Of a DNA stretch of 64,000 nucleotides, positions 25,957-38,837 are shown one piece after another. The DNA lies in contig CAXKVR010000164.1 of NCBI GenBank assembly GCA_964058845.1, positions 1-64,000 on the forward strand, given 5' to 3'. The notes under the pieces were generated by a model. It worked only from the letters and a program-made list of their open reading frames with translations, ran no database searches and was not told the origin of the DNA. The translations under genes and the position numbers were made by a program. This DNA comes from Carex sylvatica. Taxonomy: Eukaryota > Streptophyta > Magnoliopsida > Poales > Cyperaceae. Every line of letters begins with the position of its first letter. The first letter of the stretch is position 1.

Positions 25957-27694
25957 GTTAGTAACTAATAATCTATAAGTCAATAATACGATAATTTTAT
26001 CATATATATTTTGTTCATGAATTGGATGATTAATCATATTGTTTCCTTGAGCATTATTGCATTTATGAATCATTTCGAGTTAATGACTAGAATTGTGGAA
26101 CTTCATAATATGGATGATATATACTCTTAAAAGTCTCTAACCGAGGTAATTAGCAGGAACACTAATTGACTGCTACAAGGTTAGTATGTAGATTAAAAGA
26201 TTGTCAAGTTTTACAGACCATAGACAAGAGATGTCATTTTAATCACATAGATACATGTTCCTGGAACATGGTATTTGACAGACCCCGAATGAAACATTAA
26301 ATGAAATTGTGTTCGTGTCATTAATGCTTTCATTCAGTGTTAACTTCTAAATAATGAGGTATTCATCTTTCCTACATAAGAGATGTGTATGCGTGAGTGT
26401 TATATAACGCTATCCGTAAAAAGTAGCTATAACGGTAGCACTTCGGTATACATAACTTATGCTGAGGAAGTGATTGTTTACCAAAAGTACTATTGTCCCT
26501 CGTATCTCTATACGAGTTATAGTATCACTGGGTCCCTTGATAGAATAAGATTATCTGCATGCAGCATGATTACAAGAGTAATCATATTTGATAATATGTT
26601 CAAGATCAAGAAAAGATTAAGTTTGCAAGGATGACACACCTACCTTGAAACTAATTTGATAGCTATGAGACAAAATAATTTACACGAGTAAAATAGTTTA
26701 CTGGATCGTGATATTGTACAGTACAGCATCATCTATGTAATTGGATGGTCATGATGCATTCTTCCAAGTGCCTCTCATGATTTGTAGAAGTTAAAACAGT
26801 TGTAATTCTATTTACCAACATAACACAGATCCTATCGGATCACACCGTATAGGAGTTAATCGGATAATCTTATTGATTAATCATAAATTGATTATGATTA
26901 ATAATAATATGGTTATAATTAATTATACGTGATATAATTAAATTATAAATGTCATGTCAAATTGACAAGCAAAAACAAAGGTTAATTTATAAGTGTAAAC
27001 GGTACATTGTATAAAAGTTACCAAAATAACAACCGCAAAAAATATAATTGTTCAGAATAATTATATGGATAATTGAATTTAAATGACCGAACGTTTAAAT
27101 GATCTGCAGGTGGGGTCTCCTCTGTCAGAAATAGAGACGTCTGAAGCGACAAAGACTGGAGAGGTCCTTCTATTGGACAGTTAGAAGTTTGTTACTTTCT
27201 GTCATTTGCCAGAGCTGCAATCGCAGTTCAATTGTGTGAATTGTTTTGTTATTTATCAAATTACTTTTTCTAGTATGATCACTTATAAATAGGTCATCGT
27301 TGTAATTAGTTGGACATGTCAATTTTAATGAAAATTTACTCTTTCATTTTTTTACTCTCTCGCTATTGTTAACCCGTTTTATCTATTTCGCTGAAATTCG
27401 TCTAAGTAGCTCTCTCAGAGGCTCAATTGCGATTTCATTTTGTATCGTGAGACTTTGAGTTTGACAGCTTCTCTCTCTCTCCTTCTCTCGTCTCTCTCTC
27501 TCTCTCTAAAAGCAAGGCCTGCTGATCTGGATCCGGAGAAGAGAGCGAGCAGAACAATTTTGGGTTATTGGGTATCGCTTATCGGACTCGGCTGCGCAAA
27601 AAAAGAATAAACTTAGTTGGGCTGCGCGAAAAGAATAGGCAAAACAAATAACCTTGAGTAGGCCGAAATTCAAAACATACATTATTTAATTATA

Positions 27695-27745
27695 TTTTTC
27701 AAAATTCTCTCTGTCTACCTATGAATTCATGTAGCTCTGTCCCTG
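27695..27745. mobile_element. Possible hAT terminus
   Basis: GTAGCTCTGTCCCTG, read inverted as CAGGGACAGAGCTAC, matches the terminal style of the hAT elements at 10944 and 19258. No matching left end or TSD was found. A CT-repeat tract lies at 27470-27510. Confidence 0.4.
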
Positions 27746-28352
27746 CACTAAACAGTTTAGGATATTGGGTATCTTAATTTTTTTTATCGAAATGAGATGA
27801 AAGATTTTTTTTTTAAAGTATTATACATGAATGAAATTAAAGTAAATGATATCTAAAAGGAATTATATAATGTTCTTTTAAATTTGAGAGGAAAGAAGAG
27901 TGCTTCCAAAAATTCTAATCTTTCCACTTTTACTACTAAATTGTCATACATTTTTTTTCCTTTGATCTTTTAAATATTTGTAGTAGCTATTTTCTAATAA
28001 TAATAACAATAATAATATCATATTTCATATTTTATTTTATTTATTGTATTGTTTTCATTAGTATAATTGTTACTAATAATTCTACTAATGTTGTATGATA
28101 TGTTATTAAATAATATGTTATCACTTTATATAATGTATAATAAATATCATTGTCGTTCTTTTGCTTTTATTTTTTAACCGCTTGACTTTATACTGAATGA
28201 GTTCGAAAATTTTAAAATTTTGCATGTACATACATCACTCATGTAGTAGATTGGTTTCAACAGTTTGGATTTGTCGTTTAATATCAATCCGATATATTTT
28301 GAAGCTTATGCTCATCAAACCCATTGGTGAGCAGAGCACGTGCTAACTTTAC

Positions 28353-28389
<37 letters not shown>

Positions 28390-29410
28390 GATGTGTTTGC
28401 TCCATGTCTCAGAAGTGTAAACGGTAAATTTGAATATTTCAGATGTAAATAGTAAAATATTGCTGAAATTAAATGATATATTTCCATTTTTTTACTATTT
28501 AATTTGAATACTATAGAAGTTCAGTATTCTTCATTCTCATTACGGAACAAATTCAGTTGGCAATTTGTGTTGCGCAAAATATAGGCCCAAAGAGTGAGGG
28601 AAGCATGCTTTTGTAGAGCCCAGTAAGAAAAAGGGCAAAAAAAAAAAAAAAATGTACGACAAAAGCAAAATCTCAAGACCTAAAACTAGAGCTGCAATGG
28701 ATATTTATAAATCGATTTAAAATGTATCAGATTCCTATTTGAATCTTCCACGATCCGAATATGAAACCCAATTCAGGATTCCAGAACTAATGATGTCCTA
28801 ACGCACTAAATATTGATTTGTATATGTATCACGTATGTTTATAAAATTAAATCACAATTACTCGTATAACTTAGTCTAATTAATGTCATTATTCTTTATT
28901 GATTCGAATTCAATTTGAAACACTGCTACGATAATAATATAAACCTCAAATTATAATTTGATATAGAGCCATATATGGATGTTATAAAATTTTAATAAAT
29001 TAAAATTTGGATTATAATGAAATCCCATTCATTGACAACCCCCTACCAAAAACTTAATTTCAGATGAGATTAGTAGACCGGACTAATTCCAATAATAGAG
29101 CATGCAGTTCAACCTGAAATTTAATATTGCATATGGCAACACGTAATTTACAACAAATTACAACAAATTGCAACTGATAAGTACAATACTGAAATCTGAG
29201 AATCAATATTTGATCTAATAGTTAAGAGCAATATTTTCTGTGTGAGATAATGCAATTTTAAAATTCTGATAACTCTTTTTATAGATATTTAAAATTAAAA
29301 AATTTACATCTCATCATTATTTCAAAAATTAATTAGATGACAATGCAAATTTTTGATCTCAAGGCAAATACTGTACCTTTCCTAAAAAAAAAAGCATAAA
29401 ACCAGGACCT
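27746..29410. other. Intergenic; ATA microsatellite
   Basis: AT-rich sequence with a TAA/ATA trinucleotide repeat of about 12 units at 28353-28389. No gene or element was recognised. Confidence 0.6.
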
Positions 29411-29640
29411 TTGACTAACAATCGTTCTTATATTGGAGTTCAGATTCAGTGATGTAACTCAATTTTTGAGTTTTGGATCGTAACCGTCCTATTTGAATCC
29501 GTGATAAGGACGATTGTTAGTCACTATTGTTACAGTTCATACCTTGTACATCTTGAGAGATGAATACGAATTGCAAAACAATGTCGAACGACGGATTCAA
29601 ATCAAACGGTATCGATCCAAAACTCAAATATTAGATTACT
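29411..29640. repeat. Interlocking inverted repeats
   Basis: GACTAACAATCGT at 29414 recurs inverted at 29511-29523, giving a hairpin of about 110 bp. Separately, TGAGTTTTGGATCGTAACCG and the following bases (29468-29503) recur inverted at 29590-29630. The two pairs overlap, suggesting one small foldback partly rearranged or inserted into another. Confidence 0.6.
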
Positions 29641-30029
29641 TTAGTCCTTGTAATAAATATGCACGAATTAAACATGGGAATACTCATTTCATGGAATGTT
29701 GAAGCAATAGTCATGCACGAACCAAATATGATAATGACACATACAATAGAATGATATTTCTTGACATAATATTTTTTGAAATCCTTCTATTTTCTGAAAT
29801 GACCTCTAATGCAAATCAAACGCCCCTGTGAAATCCGGACCCCTTATATTGTACCGAGGGTATGAAATTTAGTTGTACAAGGTAATACACGGTACTTGTC
29901 CTATTGTACAACTGTAACAACCAACATGTCACTTGCTGCCTACGGCTTCCCCTAAAAAAATAATATCACTAGCTGAGTTTCAGTCATCGATGAATGTGCT
30001 AAATGGTATATCGGCTGAGCCTATTTGCG

Positions 30030-30320
30030 GCCGAAATTTTTAAAAATACTATATTCTTAAAAATGATAAATCTAAAGACCATGATTTTATGAAATTTAAA
30101 AAAATAGTATGACTGTATCTAGAAAATGCATTCACTTTTTTGGTGACCGTATTTAGAGGATGCGGCTACCATTTTTTTATTTTTTTTCCTAGATGCGACC
30201 CGTAAAAAGGTGGCCGCACCTAGGGAATACGGCCATGCTATTTTTCGAAATTTAACAGAATCATGGTCTTTTAGTTTGTCATTTTTGAAAAAATAATATA
30301 TTTAAAAATTTCGGTATTTG
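30030..30320. repeat. Palindromic MITE-like element
   Basis: The arms 30030-30112 and 30228-30320 are imperfect reverse complements (GCCGAAATTTTTAAAAATAC; GACCATGATTTTATGAAATT). The loop has repeated GACCGTATTTAGAGGATGCG-like motifs, also inverted. No TSD was identified. Confidence 0.6.
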
Positions 30321-31516
30321 TGGATAAGATTGACAGAGTAGTTTTTAATTTACGAAATACACGAGTCATATACAATACTCTGTTTTAGCATGGTCACAAA
30401 ATTTACGAATTATTCATGAATAATTCGTTTTTGTGCGATTGCGAACTAAACATTGAATTATTCGATTGACTTAATTATTTGTGAATAATTTATAAATTTT
30501 ACGAACTTTTCCAAATTATTCGTGATTTTTTTCCGATTTTTTTATTTTTAAATATGAGTTGGAAATCAAGTCACTAAAGACATTTCAAACTCCTATGTAT
30601 TAATATAGAAGATTTCGAACCCATGCCCTGTCATATAGAAGTCATGTATTTTTGCCACTTTTTCCAAATTATTATTATTTTCTTTTTGCTCCTTTATGAG
30701 GCTGAGATCTTCAATCCAGATAATTCTATTTTCGAATTATTTTCAAATCACAATTTCTGTATTCTACCAAACCGAATTCAAATAATCCATTTATAACTAC
30801 TTTTTTTTAAGAACTATTGTCAGTACGGTACATAACGCAAAAAGGAGATCTGTCAATGTATTTATCTCTGTGAGTTCTTCAATCGGTAGAAGCACAACAC
30901 GTGGCGACAAAAGAGAGGTCCAAGAGATCTCATCAGTTGAAATTAAAAAGGGGAATTTACAAGTGTAGATGTTAAATATCATTCTTTAATTATTTTGGTA
31001 TTTAGAATATGAAAATCCATTTGTCTCTAATAATAATAATGTGAATACATATTAAAATTGTCTTATCAATGAAATTTAATAAAAATAAGTGATAGAAATC
31101 CATATCATTATAGTCTCATCATATCATTATCGTACAGATATTTAATTAAATTTAATAGATGCAAATTCACATTATCATATCATCGCCATGCTGATCTGAT
31201 GATATGGATTCAAACATGGACAAAAAGTTTAATATACGATGGTGTCATCATTAAGGTCACCACTCATATTATCTACAAAATTAGCATGAATATTAATTCT
31301 ATCATCATGTATTGGTAATATGAGCATGAGCATTGTAATTAACATTTAAGTCATCTCACAATTTTGAACATTTTCTAATATTATGATTGATTAAATAGAA
31401 ATTTTAGGGATTAATTGGTAACTTTAAAGCTTTGAGGACCAAAGTGATAAATTGTAATATTTTAAGGAACATCTGAGTTATTTACTCAATTAAATATATA
31501 TATATATATAGAGAGA
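30321..31516. other. Intergenic, nothing recognised
   Basis: AT-rich sequence without a convincing gene, ending in a TA/GA tract. Confidence 0.5.
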
Positions 31517-31934
31517 GAGTTACTAATATGCTTTCGGTAGCATATGGGCCGAAGTGCTACCGGTCTAAATTTAAAATTTTAAAATTCAAAAAGTTGATAT
31601 GAACCGTTCATCTTGTTCTCCATATTAATATGTGCTTGGAGACTCAATTTTACATTTTTCTGAATATTTTTACTATTTATTAAGTCACTTTGAAAATTGC
31701 TGATCCAACGATGGCTTAACAAAACAGTAAAATCAGAAGCCACTGTTGGATCAACGATTTTCAAAGTGGCTTAATAAATAGTAAAAAAAATCAGAAAAAT
31801 ATAAAATTTGGTCTCCAAGCACATATTAATATGGTGAACAAGATGAACGGTTCATACCGAGTTTTTAGATTTTAAAATTTTAAATTTGGACCGATAGCAC
31901 TTCGGCCCATATGCTATCGAAAGCATATTAGTCA

Positions 31935-31937
<3 letters not shown>
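31517..31937. mobile_element. Palindromic MITE
   Basis: A 421-bp hairpin with ends GAGTTACTAATATGCTTTCG and, inverted, GAGTGACTAATATGCTTTCG. The core TTCTCCATATTAATATGTGC appears in both arms, and a 40-bp centre contains GTTGGATCAACG-like sequence. Flanking TA repeats hide the TSD. It is closely related to the hairpin at 7001. Confidence 0.85.
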
Positions 31938-31964
<27 letters not shown>

Positions 31965-31968
<4 letters not shown>

Positions 31969-32372
31969 AGGCTGCGCTACTTCGCGAATTAAACGAGTTG
32001 TTTTAATTTGCGCTCATATCTCTAGTTTCGAAGTCCAAATAGCCGATCTAAATCGTTAGATGTTTAATTTATATTAAAATGTGTTTGGAGACCAATGTTT
32101 ATATTTTTTTTGCAATTTTTTTACTATTTATTATAAGATGGTTTGAAAATCGTTGTTTTTATTAAAATTCTGCACCATTAAAAAATAGCGATTTTCAAAC
32201 TATCTTAATAAATATTAAAAAAATTCTAAAAAATATAAAATTTGGTCTCCAAGCACATTTTAATATAGATTAAACATCTAACGGTTTGGATCGGCTATTT
32301 GGATTTTAAAACTAGAGATATGAGCGCAAATTAAAACAACCCGTTTAATTCGCGAAGTAGCGTAGCCTTACT
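31965..32372. mobile_element. Palindromic MITE
   Basis: A 408-bp hairpin with ends AGTAAGGCTGCGCTACTTCG / AGTAAGGCTACGCTACTTCG (inverted). Core motifs AAAATGTGTTTGGAGACCAA and TTTACTATTTATTATAAG are shared with the other hairpins. It is flanked by TATATA and TGTGTG tracts. Confidence 0.83.
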
Positions 32373-32412
32373 CTATATATGTGTGTGTGTGTGTGTGTGT
32401 CATGTCTTACTT

Positions 32413-33046
32413 AGGGGTGTCAATAACAACCGTTTACTCATTTACCCTACCCGTATCGTATTTGATAAGACGGGTATGGGTAAGATTTTTTTTTTTTTAA
32501 ACTTATTGGGTATGAGTATGGGTAAGGATTTTATTTCGTTAGATAAATGGGTATGGGTACGGGTAAAAGTTATTTCGTACCCATTGGGTAATGTGTAATT
32601 ATATAAAATAAATTATATTATAAGAAGAATATTATGCTAAATATTTTACTTTTTTATTTTTGAATGTTTTATTATTTAGTTAAGGAATTGAATTTGTTAG
32701 AAGCGATATTTGTGATTTTGATTTTTTTTGCTTAATAAAAAACTATTACTTAGAATTATTAGCATTTTTATATTTTAATTTTATATTAGTAATTGTGATT
32801 GCATATGTATGACATGATAAGTTTTGATGGTTTATTTGTAAAAATAATAAAACTATTATATTTGTATTATTCGTTATTCGTCCACTACCATTTTGTTACC
32901 CGCTAATCTTAACGGGTATGGGTAGGATAGGATAAGACAAATTCTTAACGGGTATGGGTAGGGTATAGATAAGATCAATTCTTAATGAATATGAGTATGA
33001 AAATGACTCCACCCTACCCGTATCATACCCATTGACACCCTAGGAC
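32413..33046. mobile_element. hAT-like non-autonomous element
   Basis: Ends AGGGGTGTCAAT and, inverted, AGGGTGTCAAT, with inner ACGGGTATGGGTA-type repeats on both sides. TCTTACTT occurs at 32405-32412 and 33047-33054 as a candidate 8-bp TSD, though a few extra bases precede the right copy. It is non-coding. Confidence 0.7.
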
Positions 33047-33054
33047 TCTTACTT

Positions 33055-35310
33055 TTTAAGAGACAATCCTCAACAAAAATGTCTAAATATCAATTTTTAT
33101 AAAGCAAGTTTTAACCATTAGTTTGTAAAGCATTGATCACGAATCAACAAAATACAATCAAATTTGTGTAAAGTATGAAGTACATTGTACGAAATATAGG
33201 CAAGAAAAAATAATAAAATACTTAGTCTGCACATCTTGCAAAAAGAATAAACATTAAAAGAATGATTACAGTGCTTACTCCGTGATTATACCAATATGAA
33301 AATGAAGGATTATACAGTAATTATAACTTAAGATTTTAACCACATTTATGTGACATGTGGCGTGACTTCATTGGGGTTGATGTGGCGTATTTTTAGTCAT
33401 AAGTTGAAATACGGGTGCTTCCAATTTGTAAGAAATATGACAACCTTAATTATTGTAGATGCTAATTATTTGAGCGTTAATGAAATGCTAATAAATTAAC
33501 AATTAATCTGAAAATTAAGTAATCTGTCAATTACCCCAGATTCAGTGCAAACATCCTGCAGCATTCTTTGAATGCATGCATGATCTAGATCTTTTTTCAA
33601 TAATTCAACAGCCAATTGATTGAGTTAGTTCAAAAATAGTTTCAAGTCCTTTTATTTTAAGAATTGGTTAGCATTTTTTTTTAAATTAGTTAACTGCTAA
33701 TAATTAATCTGTTCTTGTTTTGATCGACGAAATGTTGCCACGTATTGGATGATTGATTGTATTGAGACATGGATACTGCGAATGATTGGCATCATGCATG
33801 TTGTTATATTACTATGGTTAGATTATGATGCCATAAATAAATTATATGTGCAAGTGCTTAACCACCTCAAGATAACTAGCTAATATAATTTATTTTATTT
33901 CTCTGTAAGAAGAGCTCTAAAAGTAGCAGTACAACAAATTGATTTTCTTTCTAGCACCAGACTAATTAATTAATTAATATCCCTACTTGCATTTATTAAT
34001 TGTATTTTATTTAATAGAGAGGTAGGTATCTAACCCTCACTATGATTGCAAAACCTAGTATCTTAATAGATATATCAGAAAAGTTTGACATTTGCTATAT
34101 ATATTTTAAGTTGTTTAATTTCTTTCTAGCACCAGACTCAAGACGAAATTAAATTGCTTAGAAATGGAATCGAAATTTTAATTTGATAAAAAAAAAAAAA
34201 AAAGTGTCTAGCTACTACACAATATATAAACGTGAAGATGGTTTTGATACGGTTATATAATATATGTTATAAATAATATTCTAGGCATATGGGAATGGAG
34301 AAGTTTGAGGAGGTGCATGTGAGAGGCTAAAAATAGTTAAACAGTGACATATATATAGTGGTCAAAATTACAACTTGCGACCTGATAATGTGAGGTATCA
34401 GATGAGACTGCACATGCAGCGAATAACAGTTTTAATAGCTTTAGTTACCATTATTAATTTGTTGGCATGCGGAAATTGTCATCACCTAGACAAGTTCATA
34501 TTTTGCAAATTCATCAAATTCGAATTAAAGAAAGATAGAGCGGGATATATAATAATTTACCAAGGAATTAACGAACCCGATTTTTTTTTCGGGAGGGGGA
34601 GTTGCGGTTCCATGCTCGTTCAGAATTGTTCAATTCGTTTTGTGATTTATGTACGATGCTTCAATATTTGTGCAGATCACGCACACGCAAATCATGAAGT
34701 GAATCTGATGCAATGGTTTCAAGCAGATATCTGACAAATTTGGATTTGATACCGGTGGAAAGGGGAAATTATATCATCTAAAGTAACACAAATTTTTAGT
34801 TTAGATACGGACTGTAAGATCTATTTTAGCACAAATATTAAACTCAAAATTTCAGGTAATTCAGAAGAATCCGGCCTGTTTTTTTATTTTTCTTTTTTCT
34901 TTTTAAGAATATAAAAATCAGATAAGTGTTTGTATTCACTGGTTTAGATTTTTGGAACAACTGATTTGCTGATATGATGTCAAAATAAAAAATATAAGTA
35001 AAAATCTAATCAACAATAACTGTACACACGATCGAGATTCCTCACAATAAGGAAAATGTTCAGCATACAAAATTTTCTATAATTTTTCCCTTCAAAAATG
35101 GAGTTGGCATAATCAATCATGAGCTATATAGATGAGCTGTGCATAATTTAACAAAATTAATATGTTTAATGTTTTTAGCATAAAAATAGTCATTAATTTA
35201 AATCACCGTTCTATATATAAACACTGAAACGGTAATTTATCTATTCCACTTTAATTTTTTCCTTTTGAAAAATCAGTGAGATTTATAAATTTTAATATAT
35301 TTTTTAATGA
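33055..35310. other. Intergenic, nothing recognised
   Basis: AT-rich. A 119-codon open frame at 34375-34734 has no recognised domain and ordinary AT-rich composition. Its internal hydrophobic stretch (ITVLIALVTIINLLA) is the only notable part. It is probably not a gene. Confidence 0.5.
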
Positions 35311-35327
35311 AGATTTGCTATATATTG

Positions 35328-36855
35328 GGAAATCCCGTCATTAGGGGGCTCCAACCAATCCAATATGCAGATGACACAGTTATTATATTGGAAGCCCACC
35401 CAGCCACACTCAAAATCCTAGTCTGTATTCTCAAAACATATGGGGAGCTAACAAGCCTAAAAATCAATTCAGGGAAAAGCACTTTCATTCCTATCAACCT
35501 CAAACAAAATCAAATCACAATTGTAAAGTCAATCTTGCGTTGTGATCAATCAGAGCTGCCGACAAAGTACCTAGATTTGCCGCTAACAATTAGATCACCA
35601 CGCAAAATTGACTTTCAACCAATGATACGAGCAGTCGAGCAGCGACTAGAGGGATAAAAATCCAGTATTCTATCATATGGGGGGGGGGGGGGGGGGGGAT
35701 CATACTGATAAAAGTAGTACTGTCAGCAATACCACTGCATTATATGCAAGTATTAAAAATTTCCAAATAGGCAATCAAGAAAATTAATCAAATGCGAAGA
35801 AATTTTCTGTGGAAAGAGAATGATCCGTGCAGTGGTCTAAACTGTTTAGTAAACTGGGACAGAGTATGCACGCTCAAAAGCAATGAAGGGTTGGGTATAA
35901 TATATAGATCTAGGAGTCCAAAACGAAGTGTGCTATTAAAATGGATTTGGAGATTGTAAAATGAACCCAATAGTCAGTGGACAATTGCCATCGAAGTTAT
36001 TCACGGCACTAGAGATCTAGAGAGCGTCATTGTGAACCAAAATGCTTTGTTTTTTTGTAAAAGGACTAGCAGACTACAAGGATTACTACAGATGTTCAAC
36101 TAGGATAGATGGAAACACACAAACGGTGATATGGAGATGGAACACAGACGGCCCGGTTCTCGTGTTCATCAGCCTACAAGATGAGGCAGGGCAAAGGAAT
36201 GTGTTGCCATTACCATAAGGCCTTATGGAAAATGAGGATACCCACGAAGGTGAAAACATTCATATGGCTACTACTACAGAATAAATTGCTAACCAGAGCA
36301 ATGCTATTTGTGAGGGGATGTAGCCTTGAGTGTGTGATGTGTACAGTTGGAATGTTTGAAACAAGAGATCACCTAATGTGGAAATGCTCGTATGCACGTC
36401 TTTTTTGACGTGGGTTATTACCATACTTCAATTTTATTACAAGTGATACCAATGGGATAGAGTTCGAGGAGGTTTGACACAGGATGAGAAGGAATAGGGA
36501 AAAAACCACCAAACAACTCTGAGACTTCGTATGGATAGCAGGGTGCTGGACGCTCTGGAGAAAAAAAAACAAAGGAATATTTACAGAAATAACCATAATT
36601 GTTTCTATACTAATAGATACTACCGTGCCAGAAATACATGGGTGGCTTACTTCAGTAGGAAGCAGGCATGGCACCATGCTAGCTGCAATTGGGGCAAGCT
36701 AAATCATAGAAATAATGTAAATAAATATTGGAAGAGCCAAGCTGTAAATATTTTATTTCACTTTTTGCTGTTCTCAGGATCTTGTAAAATTAAAACTTTT
36801 CCTTATCAAATATATTGTAGGAGGCGCATTGCCATCAAACCCTCAAAAAAAAAAA
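35328..36855 (+). mobile_element. 5'-truncated L1-type LINE with TSD and poly(A)
   Basis: A 17-bp TSD AGATTTGCTATATATTG flanks the insert (35311-35327 and 36856-36872), with A-rich sequence just before the right copy. The reverse-transcriptase remnant contains IQYADDT (the YADD catalytic box) and SLKINSGKS. Further on, MRRNFLWKEN and GLGI are typical of the RT C-terminal part. The zf-RVT-like end reads KALWKMRIPTKVKTFIW with CVMC...H...C. The frame is broken by stops, shifts and a 20-G run at 35679-35698, and the 5' part of the RT and the endonuclease are absent. It is an inactive copy. Confidence 0.93.
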
Positions 36856-36872
36856 AGATTTGCTATATATTG

Positions 36873-38359
36873 AATTTGACTCTCATTTTTTTAGATGAAA
36901 ATTTTCACTCTGACCTCATACATATAAATGGTATATAAATTTCAATGAATAACTATGTAATATACTGAAAAAAATTGTACATCCGCCATGCATATGCGAC
37001 CATATATATATATTTTTTTTGAAATTATTAAGAGCAAGCAAAGCATGACTAACATGATTTTGCAATAGAGATTACTTGCATGTGCAATTGTCATATATAT
37101 TCGAGTTGGTTATATTTGTTCTGATTCCTAGTTTCTTGCCACGTATAGCTTCAGGCTGGCGGTGCATCTATTTAATTAATTACTAAGCGCAATTAATTTC
37201 AATTTATAATTACTTAGTAACTATTAAGGCACTACGAGCTAATCCACTGCATGCCTGATTTTTTAATTTTTATTTACCATTCATAAAAAAAAGTTTTGTT
37301 AAAAATGGTTTCATAAGAATACCTACTAGGATGAATTAATTAATCTGACTATGGGTTGCAATTTAAGTTGGAGAATTTGGTAATGGCTTGAAGATTTTTA
37401 AAATGAATGTTTTAGCTAAAACGAAAAATAGTAAAATGTCTGTCAATTTTATTTATTTTTTCCAACTGAAAAAAAAAATCGTAATCATAATTCAATGAAA
37501 CAATTCAATTTTGATCCTTGAGAATGAACTTAATTAATTAATCCCTAAAGAATTATTTACAAAAACAATTTAAATTTCCTGAAACACTCTTAGCAAAATT
37601 ATCGAAGTAATCCCAGTTTTACTATTTACTTCATAAATATTAATCTAGAATAGTAAACTGATTCTACATACAAAAATTAATCAACATCAAATGGTTTGAA
37701 AAATTGAAGCAAGTTCTAAAACCCTAGTTTGACCTCTCACATAAATTATTTAAGAATCCTTCAACCAATCACCATTTGTTGCGGCGTAAAACATTTCCCT
37801 CAAAACAATTTTCTCCATCAGTGAGCTGACCTCACACTGAAATAAAAATAAATAAATAAAAAATAAAAAATAAAAAATAAAAAAAGGTTGTACCAAAAGT
37901 GGGAAATGGCGCTGTCCAAAAACAGCTGCCGTATGGCTGGTACAAAACAACAAAGGATACAATTATACAAAGCTTAAGATCCAGCTAACAAATAGCAATA
38001 GATAATAAGAAACACAAAGTGCAGTACTTTATTAAACGGATGGTACGATGGATTAGTAGAGTCCAGGAGTTATTGCATCTTATTCTAACTTTTTAACTTT
38101 AATTCTATTGTCTGATCCTCTCATCAACTTTTTTTCTTTAGTTTTATCCTCTCCATTAAGGACACAACCATGGAATCCATTTCACAAAAAATCTCATTTT
38201 ATTCTAAGAGGGACTTAATTACTTTTATTTTTATGAATCTAGACTAATGAGTTTTTAGGTTATAATTATTTTAAATCCTCTATCAATCTATCCGTGAAAA
38301 ACACCAATCATAATTTTACATATAGATTTTGCTGAGTTAAACAAATTGTAATTTTGTTT
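36873..38359. other. Intergenic, nothing recognised
   Basis: AT-rich sequence with an AAATA-type simple repeat at about 37843-37885. No gene was recognised. Confidence 0.5.
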
Positions 38360-38368
38360 AAATTCTTA

Positions 38369-38598
38369 CGGCCATTTTTATTAATATCCCAAAAACAAAA
38401 CGAAATTTTAAAAATAACATTGAATAAATTTTTTTTTTAAAATAACCCAACCGCATGGACCTGGGGCGGCCCAAAATGCAAGTGAACCGCTTGGGCCTGG
38501 GGCGGGTCACGGGGAGAGGAAACCGCCCCCACTGCAGGCGGTCCATAGATGAGCAAACCGCCCTAGGAACGGGCGGTCAACTATGGATGTATTTTAAA
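38369..38598 (+). repeat. Left TIR of the 8.9-kb MULE
   Basis: Reverse complement of 47071-47298 with scattered substitutions. The outer 18 bases also match both ends of the 1.5-kb MULE. Just inside (38600-38837) lies a GC-rich pyrimidine-rich stretch that looks like the PMD gene's untranslated first exon. Confidence 0.95.
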
Positions 38599-38837
38599 TC
38601 CCACCCGTGAACCCCATCTCCCTTCTCTGTCTCCCCTCCGCACCAGAAGCAGAAAAAAAAAAAAAAAACGACGGCCGCCCCAGCCAGTCCGCCCCCGCCC
38701 CCGCCGCCGGTGTTCCGCCCTTGTCTCCGCCACTGCTGCGCCACACCTCTCCTCTCTCTCGCTCGCACCTCCCCGCCCGCGAATCACTGCGCACCTCTCC
38801 GCGGTCTACCTCACTGCAATTGCTCCATTTCTCTCGG

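Larger units (their letters stand above)
24392..27466 (+). mobile_element. LTR-bounded element lacking gag-pol
   Basis: The left LTR is 24392-24461 plus 25381-25666, split by a later insertion; the right LTR is 27123-27466 (344 bp). Both begin TGTCAGAAAT and end TTTGACA. After the left LTR, AGTATCAGAGC (from 25670) matches a primer-binding site for initiator tRNA-Met. An ATG in the gag position follows at 25734. Flanks GCCTC (24387-24391) and GCTTC (27467-27471) are a plausible 5-bp TSD with one mismatch. The 1.45-kb interior has no polymerase and contains a helicase intron fragment. Caution: about 20 bases before both LTRs are alike (CTGCAGGTGGGGTC-like), as also at 18403-18416. The right LTR could therefore come from a third rearranged copy of the duplicated locus instead of being the element's own 3' LTR. 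Confidence 0.7.

Noticed and set aside
34375..34734. 119-codon open frame with a hydrophobic N-terminal stretch
   Set aside because: No recognised domain, AT-rich codon use like its surroundings, no splice or promoter context; likely chance.
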